Positions 27,042-36,200 of a stretch of 41,558 nt of DNA are shown here, piece after piece (within the stretch, counting starts at the first letter, position 1; the number at the start of each line of letters is the position of its first letter). The position numbers and the translations under genes were made by a program. Source of the stretch: an uncultured Eubacteriales bacterium (GTDB lineage: Bacteria > Bacillota > Clostridia > Oscillospirales > Oscillospiraceae); NCBI GenBank assembly GCA_900552475.1, contig USAC01000010.1:1-41558 (forward strand), in the 5' to 3' direction. The notes under the pieces are model-generated. The model was given only the letters and a program-made list of their open reading frames with translations. It did no database searches and was not told the origin of the DNA.

Positions 27042-27740
27042 TTACTTGGCCAGCAGCGCACCCCACGTATCGGGGCCGCAGATGCCGTCCGCCGTCAGGC
27101 CGTTTGCGCGCTGACAAGCCTTGATCGCCGCCACGGTCGCCGCGCCGCAGATACCGTCCGCGCCGTAGCTGCCACACTTATAGCCCTGCGCGATGAGCGC
27201 ACCCTGCATGCTGCGCACCGCGTTGCCACGGTCGCCGTTGCCGATCATCTGAGTTGCTACCATGATAATATCCTCCTCGGTATTAGTGTTGTTGTTGTCC
27301 GTCGCACAAATCGCATCGAACGGGAAATACTGGCCGGGGCAGCTCGTCCCCGCCACTGCAACGTCGCGGTGGCCAACCACACGATCCACGCCCAGCTTAG
27401 CCTTGAGATACTGCACCAGCTCACGACCGGCCTGCAGCTGCGCGGCGGGCATCTCCGTCTCAGCCTGGTAATCGCCCTCGAAGCACACGCCGACAGAGCG
27501 CCAGTTGCAGCTTTCGGCGTGCGCGCCGACTGCCCAGAGCGGACGGCCACGCGTGACGCTGCCGTCCTTGCCGACAAAAAAGTGGTAGCCGATGCCAGCC
27601 CACCCCCGGTTAAGATGCCAGTTGTGTACATCCGCTGCCGTACAAGATTTGGCCGCAGCGTGGTGCAGGATGATCAGGTTCGTGACCTGACGGGCAGACA
27701 GTTCGTGCGCCCAGTTGTAGTCCTTCTCGATGATGTTCAT
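27042..27740 (-). CDS. Endolysin: N-acetylmuramoyl-L-alanine amidase with peptidoglycan-binding domain
   Basis: The 232-aa product starts at ATG 27740, overlapping the holin stop by 1 nt. Residues 1-150 are an Amidase_2/PGRP domain: zinc ligands in IILHHAA and HRDVAVAGTSCPG, with WHLNRGWAGIGYHFFVG between. Residues 165-232 are a PG_binding_1 repeat (RSMQGALIAQGYKCGSYGAD, AIKACQRANGLTADGICGPD). The linker is NNNTNTEEDII, and ATG 27263 (MVATQMIG) follows GAGGAGG at 8 nt. The wall-binding part (73 aa) can therefore be made alone, as known for several clostridial phage lysins. It cuts the cell wall at lysis. Confidence 0.93.
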   Translation of the reverse strand: MNIIEKDYNWAHELSARQVTNLIILHHAAAKSCTAADVHNWHLNRGWAGIGYHFFVGKDGSVTRGRPLWAVGAHAESCNWRSVGVCFEGDYQAETEMPAAQLQAGRELVQYLKAKLGVDRVVGHRDVAVAGTSCPGQYFPFDAICATDNNNTNTEEDIIMVATQMIGNGDRGNAVRSMQGALIAQGYKCGSYGADGICGAATVAAIKACQRANGLTADGICGPDTWGALLAK

Positions 27741-28192
27741 CAGGTTTCCTCCTTCGGTTCGACCTTGTCCTCCACACTCACCTTCAGCCGCTTAATCAGA
27801 CTCTGCAGAAATCCCGGCACCGGCGCGCCCAGCGCGGCCACATTCTCCAAAATCGAGATCAGCTCGTTAATCACCAGCCAGATCACCACAATAGACGCGA
27901 TCAGGAAATCCAGCCGCCAGTCCAGTCCCATCTGATCCGCACCATACCGCACCAGCCAGTCCAGCACGCAGGCCACCGCGACGATCACCAGATAGCCGAC
28001 CTTTTTCAGGATGCCGCCGATGCCGACGCGGCTGCTCAGCTCTCCGGCCTGCCACGCCTTGGCCATGCCGGTGATGTAGTCCAGCACCATCACCGCGACA
28101 AGGATGATCGCCGGGACGATGAGCTGCGTGCCGTAGGATGCCAGCGCCCCCAGCGCTGCCGCAAGCACGGCCTTGATTGCGTTTTCTTTCAT
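27740..28192 (-). CDS. Holin (phage holin family 4 / toxin-secretion type)
   Basis: The 150-aa protein starts at ATG 28192 after GAGGAG. It has hydrophobic segments at about residues 5-20, 23-42 (LIVPAIILVAVMVLDYITGM), 62-82 (VGYLVIVAVACVLDWLVRYG) and 92-112 (FLIASIVVIWLVINELISIL), and a charged C-terminal tail. LDYITGMAKAWQAGELSSRV is the hallmark of this holin family. It opens the membrane to release the endolysin encoded immediately downstream. Confidence 0.93.
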   Translation of the reverse strand: MKENAIKAVLAAALGALASYGTQLIVPAIILVAVMVLDYITGMAKAWQAGELSSRVGIGGILKKVGYLVIVAVACVLDWLVRYGADQMGLDWRLDFLIASIVVIWLVINELISILENVAALGAPVPGFLQSLIKRLKVSVEDKVEPKEET

Positions 28193-28253
28193 GTTTTACT
28201 CCTCTCTGCGCATTGCGCATGTAAATTAAGCCCGTCAGGGCGGGGTTAGTGGG

Positions 28254-28379
28254 TTATACCTCCGTTGCGGAGATTGCGCCTGTATCGTCCACTGAAATCT
28301 TGAACTTCTTATTAGAGCCCTCGGTAGAAGAACTGATGATTACATCGTTCCTCGATACATGGTCTCTCCCTCCCTTCAT
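28254..28379 (-). CDS. Small lysis-operon protein (41 aa)
   Basis: The frame ends with SRNDVIISSSTEGSNKKFKI then SVDDTGAISATEV, a small beta protein resembling short proteins next to tail or lysis genes in Clostridia phages. The start at ATG 28379 is the only ATG in frame, and its ribosome site (GGAGG) is very close, so the true start is uncertain. It follows a terminator-like hairpin and a TATACT (28388-28383 on the minus strand), which may be the lysis promoter. Confidence 0.5.
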   Translation of the reverse strand: MKGGRDHVSRNDVIISSSTEGSNKKFKISVDDTGAISATEV

Positions 28380-28392
28380 CCTCCACAGTATA

Positions 28393-28432
28393 ACAGCCCG
28401 GCCCGTGGGTTTTCTCCCCACAAGCCGGGCTA
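28393..28432 (-). terminator. Terminator-like hairpin after the antirepressor gene
   Basis: AGCCCGG..TGTGGG and CCCA..CCGGGCT form a long GC-rich stem with minor mismatches and a GAGAAAA loop. It separates the antirepressor gene from the lysis genes. Confidence 0.65.
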
Positions 28433-28443
28433 TTTCTCCATAT

Positions 28444-29205
28444 TCACAAGCGCTTGGCAATTTCGTCCTTCTGCGCGGCGCGGGCGTTTTCCCGGGCCAC
28501 GAGCCCCTCAAAGGCCACCCGCAGCTTCTGATCCACTGCGATGGCGTCCAGCTTCGTGAGCGCCATGTAGTCCCGCCGCCGCTCCCCCGCCTTCTTGCGC
28601 CGGTCCCGCAGGCACCGCAGCCGGGCATCCGTGCTGCAGTTGGCCTCCCGATCCAGCATCGCGTACAGCCGGCCCCGCCCCGCCGGTTCCGTCAGGCCCT
28701 TGGCCTCACAGTAGCGCTTCATGGCCGCCGCCATGTCCGGCACCCATGTGTCCGCGCTGGGGCGGGCGATGGCCGTCAGTGCCGTTTCCACCCGCTGCTC
28801 GATGCGGGCAATGCGCTTCTCCTGCTCCACCAGCAGCTGGGCCTGTGCCGCCAGGTTCTCCGCCACGGTCATGGGGCGGTTTTCGTACCGGCCCGTTTTG
28901 CGGATGCTGGGGAGAACTTCTTCCGTCACCCAATCGGTGAAGCGGTCGGCCTCCGGCTTGCGGCTTTGGAAGATGGCCCGGTACAGATTGCCCTCGTTGA
29001 CAAAGAGCATCCCCTGCATTCTACCCACAGAATCGGTGAGGGCGATAGTATCGACCCCATCTTTTTTAAGCCGGAGCTTGCAATCTTTCGCTCGAAGCCC
29101 CAGTGGTCTACACACATCTGCCAAGCAGAACCAAGTTTCCCCGTTCCGCTCTGCTGTCCGCAGCTCCCCGAACTCCGGGTTCTGAAACACCGTCAGATCG
29201 TTCAT
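28444..29205 (-). CDS. Phage antirepressor with BRO-N domain
   Basis: ATG 29205 opens MNDLTVFQNPEFGELRTAER, and residues 1-110 are a BRO-N domain: NGETWFCLADVCRPLGLRAK, LVNEGNLYRAIFQSRKPEAD-type FVNEGNLYRAIFQSRKPEAD, FTDWVTEEVLPSIRKTGRYE. A coiled linker and a C-terminal helical domain follow (DMAAAMKRYCEAKGLTEPAG, LYAMLDREANCSTDARLRCL). Such proteins interfere with repressors and promote induction. The repressors here lack a self-cleaving domain, so an antirepressor is a plausible inducer. Confidence 0.88.
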   Translation of the reverse strand: MNDLTVFQNPEFGELRTAERNGETWFCLADVCRPLGLRAKDCKLRLKKDGVDTIALTDSVGRMQGMLFVNEGNLYRAIFQSRKPEADRFTDWVTEEVLPSIRKTGRYENRPMTVAENLAAQAQLLVEQEKRIARIEQRVETALTAIARPSADTWVPDMAAAMKRYCEAKGLTEPAGRGRLYAMLDREANCSTDARLRCLRDRRKKAGERRRDYMALTKLDAIAVDQKLRVAFEGLVARENARAAQKDEIAKRL

Positions 29206-29217
29206 GCCGCCACCCCC

Positions 29218-29325
29218 TTACACAAGGTACAGCGCGGCCACATACAGGATCCGCAGCTGCTCCTCACTGGCCAGTGCCAGCAGTCTCTCGATCTGCTCCA
29301 ACAGCGTGATTCGATTTCCCATCAT
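29218..29325 (-). CDS. 35-aa microprotein, paralogue of the one at 25174
   Basis: ATG 29325 (or the next codon, 29322) follows GGAGGG. The product is MMGNRITLLEQIERLLALAS, then EEQLRILYVAALYLV. It aligns with the 34-aa product at 25174 over the last 24 residues. It directly precedes the antirepressor gene, while its paralogue directly follows a repressor gene, so these may be modulators of such regulators. That role is inferred. Confidence 0.65.
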   Translation of the reverse strand: MMGNRITLLEQIERLLALASEEQLRILYVAALYLV

Positions 29326-29343
29326 TTTGATAACCCTCCTGTC

Positions 29344-29372
29344 TTGACTTCCGCCAGAAGGATTGGTAGAAT
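29344..29372 (+). promoter_or_regulatory. Promoter of a candidate small RNA
   Basis: TTGACT (29344-29349), 17 nt, TAGAAT (29367-29372). Arms AGAAGGATT (29356-29364) and AATCCTTCT (29382-29390) flank the -10 as an inverted repeat, a likely operator. The 14-nt segment GGTAGAATAGATTT recurs at 29715. Confidence 0.7.
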
Positions 29373-29378
29373 AGATTT

Positions 29379-29450
29379 ACAAATCCTTCTGGGTTTGTGT
29401 TTGGGACACTCGCGATTGCTTGTCACGGCGCAGCGGGTGTCCTTTTTTAT
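29379..29450 (+). ncRNA. Candidate small RNA, about 70 nt
   Basis: It runs from the promoter above to an intrinsic terminator: GGACACTCGC (29404-29413) paired with GCGGGTGTCC (29433-29442, one wobble), then TTTTTTATTT. No start codon with a ribosome site lies between. It converges on the 3' end of the ribbon-helix-helix-like gene, so it may also act on that mRNA. This is unannotated by family, and the call rests on promoter plus terminator. Confidence 0.5.
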
Positions 29451-29620
29451 TTGCCGAGTTCTTCATCCAGTTTTTTCCTAAACCACTCCGTTCGCCCTTC
29501 TCCCCGTTCGGCGAGTTTACGATCCAGAGCTTCAGCCTTTTCCTTATCCACCATAAAGACCAGCTGCTTCTTTTCCTTTCGGAGTTTTCTGAAATACTCG
29601 GCCCGGCTTTTTTCGGTCAC
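29447..29620 (-). CDS. Small ribbon-helix-helix-like protein (57 aa)
   Basis: GTG 29620 is the likely start, 7 nt after GGAGG. The product is MTEKSRAEYFRKLRKEKKQL, VFMVDKEKAEALDRKLAERG, EGRTEWFRKKLDEELGK. The strand KQLVFMVDKEKAEALDRKLA followed by a second helix is a typical ribbon-helix-helix arrangement, as in antitoxins and small repressors. A perfect 12-bp inverted repeat spans its own -10, so it probably represses itself. No toxin partner follows it, unless the divergent DUF2283 gene is linked. Confidence 0.7.
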   Translation of the reverse strand: MTEKSRAEYFRKLRKEKKQLVFMVDKEKAEALDRKLAERGEGRTEWFRKKLDEELGK

Positions 29621-29633
29621 ATGTTCACCTCCC

Positions 29634-29674
29634 GTTGCTAACAACATTATATGCGTTGTTAGCAACAATGTCAA
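29634..29674 (-). promoter_or_regulatory. Consensus promoter with a perfect operator
   Basis: On the minus strand TTGACA (29674-29669), 17 nt, TATAAT (29651-29646). The arms GTTGCTAACAAC (29634-29645) and GTTGTTAGCAAC (29655-29666) are exact inverted repeats around the -10. This is a textbook tightly autoregulated promoter. Confidence 0.85.
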
Positions 29675-29693
29675 CCCCTAATCCAAAAATTTC

Positions 29694-29722
29694 TTGTCTG
29701 GAGGTCTCCTTCGTGGTAGAAT
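29694..29722 (+). promoter_or_regulatory. Promoter of the DUF2283 gene
   Basis: TTGTCT (29694-29699), 17 nt, TAGAAT (29717-29722). It is related to the small-RNA promoter at 29344 through the shared GGTAGAATAGATTT. Confidence 0.65.
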
Positions 29723-29786
29723 AGATTTGCCGTGAGGGAAACCGCTAAAAATCCGCGCAGCGGCAGCTCGAAGGGAGATGCATTAT

Positions 29787-30032
29787 ATGTCGCAGAGGGC
29801 AAGCCTGCAATTTGATTACGATGCCAAATACGACGTTCTGTATGTCGCCCTTGGAGATAGAGACAATTCCTATGGTGACGACAGCGAAGCCGGTATTATC
29901 TACTTGAGGGACATCGACACGGACGAACTGACGGGTGTAACCGTTTTAGACTTCATGAAGCGCTACCGGTCAAATACCCTGCCCCCTCTTCCGTTCTCTG
30001 TCGGAACGCTCCTTCAAAAGATAAAGTCCTGA
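29787..30032 (+). CDS. DUF2283-family protein (81 aa)
   Basis: ATG 29787 (MSQRASLQFDYDAKYDVLYV) follows AAGGGAG at 9 nt. An ATG three codons earlier lies too close. The signature FDYDAKYDVLYVALGD is typical of DUF2283, followed by YGDDSEAGIIYLRDIDTDEL and TGVTVLDFMKRY. These small proteins are common in bacteria and often lie beside toxin-like genes. Function is unknown. It has its own promoter and terminator and can be expressed from the prophage. Confidence 0.85.
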   Translation: MSQRASLQFDYDAKYDVLYVALGDRDNSYGDDSEAGIIYLRDIDTDELTGVTVLDFMKRYRSNTLPPLPFSVGTLLQKIKS

Positions 30033-30041
30033 ATACCCACA

Positions 30042-30072
30042 ACAGCCCCGGAGGTTATCCCTCCGGGGCTGT
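30042..30072 (+). terminator. Terminator after the DUF2283 gene
   Basis: ACAGCCCCGGAGG and complement (30042-30054, 30060-30072), a perfect 13-bp stem with a 5-nt loop, followed by a short T-rich stretch (catttcat). Confidence 0.8.
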
Positions 30073-30091
30073 CATTTCATGTCTCGCAGAG

Positions 30092-30256
30092 TTCGCGCCG
30101 CCGCAGCGGTGCGAATAAAGTCAAATCGTTTTTTGCGGCGGCGTGTACGTCGCAAAAAACACCTCGCGCGGAGAGAGTGTGTTTCCGTGCGTTCAACGCA
30201 CGGAAACGCGCGGTTCGGAGCGAATCTTACTCATCAAAGGCCGTGGCCTTTGATGA
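30092..30256. repeat. Cluster of four inverted repeats in a gene-free gap
   Basis: TTCGC/GCGAA (30092-30096, 30111-30115); GTTTTTTGCG/CGCAAAAAAC (30128-30137, 30151-30160); GTTTCCGTGCGTT and complement around one base (30181-30193, 30195-30207); TCATCAAAGGCC/GGCCTTTGATGA (30231-30242, 30245-30256). The last may end the late transcript. A run of four is more than termination needs, so an origin or packaging element is possible. No gene is seen here. Confidence 0.7.
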
Positions 30257-30260
30257 AGTT

Positions 30261-33200
30261 TTACTCCCACGGCGTCCCCTTGTCGCTCCATGTCGCGTTT
30301 TTCAGCGCCTGCCACAGTGCCTTCTGCTGCGCTGCCGAGAGCCCCAGCGACTGGATGTACTCCACGTACTGCCGCTTGACCGAGCCGGAGACGCTGTTGC
30401 CGTCCGCGTCCTTCTCGCTCACGATGGCCGCCGTGTACTGCGCCGCCTTGTAATACGCCGCGACGCCCACGCCCGCCTGCCGGCAGTAGTCGTAGTACTT
30501 GTTCGCCCGCGCTTCGCTGATGTCGTCGTATTGCGGATATTCGATGCAGAAATCCCAGTACCGCACCTTGCTCTCGGCCTCGTCCTGCGTCTCGCCGCCG
30601 TACTTCTGGCGCAGGCGCACCGCCTCGCTCTTCTGGATCCGCCCCGTCTCATAGGCGCTGCGCATCTCGCCGTACTCGAACCCGGCCTCCTTCGCAAACT
30701 CCGAGCCGTTTTTCCAGCTCGTGACCTGCTGCGCGGCCTTCTCCGCGTCCGATCCGAGGAAGTCCACGAGCTTCTGCCGCGCTTCCGTCTCCGTCAGCTC
30801 GCCCGCGAGATACGAATCCTTCACTGCCTTGCGCATCTCGCTGTAGACGGCGCTCTCCGCCTCGCGCTTGCTCTTGCCGTCTGCGAGCATGTACTGCTCC
30901 AGCGCCGCGTATGCGTCCTGCCATGCGTCCTTGTCTCCGTTCCACATGGCCGTTCCGGCCTTCTGGATGAGCCGCTGCTTCTCGTTGTCGTAGGTCTTCT
31001 GTTTCAGCCCCGGCGCCCACCGGCCCACCGTGTTGTTCCAGAGTGCCTGCGCCTCGCGCATCGTCGCCGACACCGGCAGTCCGCTCAGCTGCGACAGCGC
31101 CTGCGCCGTCTTATAGACCTTGCCGTAGATCGTCATGTTCCCGTGGTACGTCGTGTCCGTCGCCTCGTCGATCGTGCCGTCAGCGAGCTGGATCGTCTCC
31201 TTCCAGATGGCGATGGCCTTGTTCAAGTTGCTGAACGCCGCCATGTCCGCCCGGTTCGTGTCGTACCCCTCGAAAATCGAGAAGATGTCCCGCAGGCCCG
31301 GCAGCTTATTGAGCGGGTTCAGGTCGCTTCCGAGGTTGTCGCGGAAGGCGTTGAGCAGCTTCTGCGTGTCCTTGTCGTCGCCCGGATCGCGCCACGCGTC
31401 CGCCAGCGCTTCCACCATCGCCGACGCGACCGCCGACAGGATGTACGCCTGCCACGCCCGCCCCGCCGTCTTCCAGTTGCGCTTCACGGCCATCTTCGCA
31501 CCGTACTTCTTCGTGTCCTCCCAGATCTTCTCCGATGCCGTCATGATGAGGTTGTAGGAGACGGTCGGCTCGCTCATGAAGCTCGTGAAGATCGCCGCAA
31601 ACGTCGACCCCGAGCGCATCATGTGGCTGCGCGTCATGGTGCTGTCGATCACCTGCGTCCGGTAGATCACCTCGCGGAACCGCTTCGCCGTCGCGTCCAG
31701 CAGCTGCTCGCCCGAGAGGCGCTGCCTGTCCTGAACCTCCAGCTTGCACGCGCGCCAGAGCCGCGCCCACGTGATGCTGTCGCCCTTCTCCGCGAGCACC
31801 ATCGTCTTGTCCACCAGCGATTCCACCGCGCTGCCCTTGCCCTTGATCTGGTCGCGGATGCTCCGGCCGACGTCCGTGTCGAACATGCCCATGCTCTTCC
31901 ACAGGCCGATGCCGCTGCGCGCCAGCATCTCCGCCGTCGCTTCCTTCGTGCTCGTCCGCTCGCCGAAGGCGCGCGTCAGATACTTCGCGTCCAGCACCGC
32001 CGACGCGCGCACATACGCCGTCGGCTGCAGCAGCGCCACGCGCAGGTTGGCCGCGACCGCTGCCCGCTTGTAGTTCGAGATCATCTTCTTCGCGAGACCC
32101 TCGCCCCGCGCGCCGTTTTCCTTCACGCCGTTCAGGTCCTTCAGGAACTGGATCACGAACCGGTTTGCGTCCCGCCCGTAAACCTGCGTCAGCGTCCGCT
32201 GCACCGTCCATGTGCTCACCTGCCCCGCCTCGTTCTTGTGGCCTTCCTTGTAGTTGTACCACTTCTGCGCGTCGAGGATCGGCAGCACCATCGCGTTGTA
32301 CTTGGCCATGTCCGCCATGTGGTCGGCGTACACGTCGAAGATGCTGTAGAGCATCACCGCGTTGTTCGCGTTCTGCGTCAGCGGCTTCGTCGCCGAGATG
32401 TTCTGCAGCCGGTAAAGACTTCCCTCCGACGCGTCGTCCGCGCGGGCGGGCCGGTCCTCGCGGTCGGTCGTCAGCGGGAAATAGTTCTCCTCCGTGAACG
32501 CCCGGTAGCCCCAGCGCGCCATCGTGATCTCGTTGCCCCACGTCGCGCCCTGCTCCGTCATGTACTTCTGCATCTTCTGCGCGATCTCGCGCTGCTCGTC
32601 CGTCAGCAGACCCAGCAGCTGCCCCAGCCGCTCGTCCGTCAGGTGATAGTGCGTGTCCTGCTTCTCGGTCTTTTTCAGCACCTTGTCTTTGATGTTCGCC
32701 GTCAGCTCGATATCCGCCGGCCGGATGCCGCCGCCGAGCAGATGCCCCAGCGCCTGCTTGCGCCGCGATAGGCAGTAAAGGCTCATCAGCTGCGCCGTCG
32801 TCAGCTTCGCCTTGACGGTGTTGTCGTCCTGGTCGGTCAGCTCGACCTCGTGTACCTCCGTGTCCCACTTGCGCGCCGTCTTGTCGTCGATCAGCTCCTT
32901 GCGGAATTTGAGGATCTTCTGCGTGTTGAACGCCAGCTTGTCCCAGCCGTCCTGCAGCTCCGCGAAGATGGACTGTCCGCCCTCGCCCAGCCGCTGGAAC
33001 GCGTACCACGGCAGCGTGTTGTCCCACCGGACGAAGCTCTCGACCTTCGGCAGGAGCGACTGGTGCTGTCCCTTCTCGCGCAGCGTAAAAATCGTGTCCT
33101 GCGCCGCCTGATCGACGTGCCGGAACCGCCCGTTTGCGAACAGCTCGTTCATCTTCGTCACCGCGCTCGAGAGCGTCGAGAGCATCGTCTTCAGCTTCCG

Positions 33201-36200
33201 CAGGTCGGTGAGATTCATCCGCATGACCGCGCGCTCGCCCGGCTGGTGCGTCTCCATGATCGTCTGTACCCGCTCGATCTGCTCCGTCAGCGCCTCGCGG
33301 AAGCCCTTCGGCAGATCCAGCGTCCCTGTGATCAGGTCGCCGCCCTCGCCCGTCTCGTCGAACCGCTCCTGCGCCGCGAGTACGGCCTCGATCCGCTGCA
33401 TCGACCGGATGTACGCAAGGTCGGCCTTCGTCGCCGCCCCGGACGAGAGCTTTGTTTTGGACGAGAAGTCCAGCGACTGCAGCAGCTCCCCGATCGGCTT
33501 TTTCAGCGCCTCCGGGATGTGCTTCTTGTCCGTGTTCTCTTCGAGATACGTCGTCAGCCGCTTCGCCAGCTTCTCGATCTGCCGCCGTTCCACGCGGATG
33601 TCGTCGCGCTCCTCGCGGCCTTTGCGGTACTGCTGCAGCCGCTCCTCGCCGCGCTTGCGCTCCTCGCTCAGCTGCCGCTCGAATTCCGCCGTGTAGCGGC
33701 TCTTCTCCTCCGCGGCGCCGCGCAGCCGCTCGGCGATGTAGTCGCGCTCCCGCGTCACCACGTCGCGCAGCGGCTTGAGTTTCTCCAGCCGCAGCAGCCG
33801 CTCGTCCTGCTGGCTGATCAGCGCGGCGTACTTCTGCGCCGAGACCTCCGCCCGCCGGATCTTGTCCGGCTCGAGCACGGCCTTTCCGCTGCGGTGGTCG
33901 GCGATCTTCTGCTCGCGCTTAGCCAGCTCCCTCTCATAAAAGGCCATCTTTGCGGCCTTCTCCCGGTAGTCCGCGAGAATGGACCTCTCCCGCTCGTTCT
34001 GCGCCACGCGCTCCAGCGCGTTCGCCAGAATCTGCCGGTCGCTCACGCTCTGCTCCCTCGGCTGGTATTTCAGCCCTTCCTCAGCTGCTCGATAATCGCT
34101 TTCCACTCCGGATCCGCCCAGCGATCCGGATCCTTCTCCTTCTCGAAGTCCGGACAGTCCGGCGTCCCGGTCTCGTCCGGAATCCCGACGACCTTGTCCC
34201 AATACTTCTTCGGAATCCCGTTCGGATACCGGTCGCAGTCCAGAACGCCAAAGTGCGCTTTCTCGCACGTCGCGCATACCATTCGACCGGGCATCAGCGG
34301 TCGTTCCTTCTCCATTTTCGACAACCTCCCTTGCAATCATCCTGATTTTGTGTGGGCCGACAAGCTCCATAGAATCTACAGCCAGACGAACCGTCCTCGG
34401 CAGCAGCACCTCATTCTCGGTGTCCCGACCGAAACCGTTCAGGCTGTGTCCCGTCTCGGACTGGATCACCATGTCGACTGTGTACTCGCCGTTCGTCCGA
34501 TCCTCGTTGCGTACCGTGCTGGCCGAGAGATAGCTCTTCATCGGCGTCGGTTTACCCTTCTCGAACATGGACAGAAACTCCGCCATTGCCTCGTACCCGC
34601 CGAAAGAATCGAAGTCGTAGTGCCGGTACACAGTTCCCCGGTAGACCGGCAGCTTCTCCAGCGCCGTGTCCAGATGGTCGCGCAGCGACCTCTGCAGCTC
34701 TGTCAGCTTCCCGCCTGTCGCGAGCTTCCCGTTCAGCGAGTAGCTGTCGCCCGACTTATAACTGACGATAGCATGTTCCTCGTCCTCCGTCAACCCATAA
34801 TCCCGCGCGGAATACCGGATGTCCGCGTCCTCCGTCGGGTTCTGGTTCGTGACGTTCTTCACCTGATTCGCGTCCAGCGCAATGTAGGCATCCGTGCTGC
34901 GCCCCCAGCTGCCACGGTCACTCTCCAGAATCACGCCGTCATAGCCGTTTTTGCGCAGCGCGTCGGTAATGGCCTCTTTCGCACGCAGCGCAAGCTCGTC
35001 TTTCTTCTGCGTCCATTCCTTTACCACGTTGTCCTCTGCGTCGAATGCGGCATCAAAACCTTCCGCGTCATAGGCCGCCCGGCTCGGTGCATCCGGGTTT
35101 TCCTTGCGCCACTGCAAAAGGAAGTTTTTGAAAGCGGCCTTCGCTTCTGCGAACTTCGCGCCATACTCCTTGTCGATCTTCCCCGACTGGTCTTTCAGCT
35201 CCGCGTATGTTCCGGACAACTCGCGAAGCCGTGCAACCAGCTCCGCGCGATCACGCACGCGCAGCGGGTTGCGGATGTTCGCGTAAAGCTCCATCTGGTT
35301 CTTTCCGCGAACGCCGATGTCCCGCGCCGTCCTTTTCAGGAAGATGCCGAACGGCGTTTCATCGTCGCCGGTTCCCGCGCCCTTGTGCCGGGTATCGAAC
35401 ACTGTGAACGCGCCCTCTGTCTGGTGGTACATTACCAGCAGATTCCCGTCCGCGTCCCGCACCTGACTGTCACGGAAGTATTCCTGCTGCGCCGCCGTCA
35501 GCTCGCGCCCCGCGCTGTCCCGCAGGGAATACTTCTTCTCATGGAGGTTCCCGCCCCACACGCCGCCATCGTCGCTTGTGCCGCGGATCAGAGAATCATC
35601 CCACACAATCGCGCCATCAGACGTTTTCACGCCGCCGACCTCGTCGAAGATCCCGTGCGAGAACGCCCATGTGATAAGCTCCGGCGTATCCCATGCGTCC
35701 GCTCCGTCAACGATGTCTGCGGGGTCGAAATGGTCGGCCATCTCTGCCCCGCTACGGTCGCTGAATACCTCAAGCTCTGGCGGAAGGAGATATTTTGCCT
35801 TGTCCCGCTCCCATGCTCTCGCAATGGCGTCCTTAAAGTCGTCGATCGGTGCGAGGTCGCCGTGGAACACGGCGGAAAACTTGTCGCCGTAATTGGCAAT
35901 CGCATGTGGATCATCCGCGAACATCGCATACCCGATGGAATTCGGAATCGCGCTGTCCTCTGTATAGCCTCGATAGGACAGATCATTCCAATAGCTTTCC
36001 CCGTTGCCTGGGTGTACAATCCGCCCTGCGCTTTCGCGCACGGAAAGCTGTTCTTTTCCGGAATTTTCCGCTTGACTTCCGCCCTTCCCCCGCGTATACT
36101 GTGTTTGAGAAGGTTTTGGCTCGAATACGTCCGAATGCGCTTGCGCAGAGAAGGATGGTGAGCTGATTACCTTCTTTTTTTCAACATCAATCATATCATA

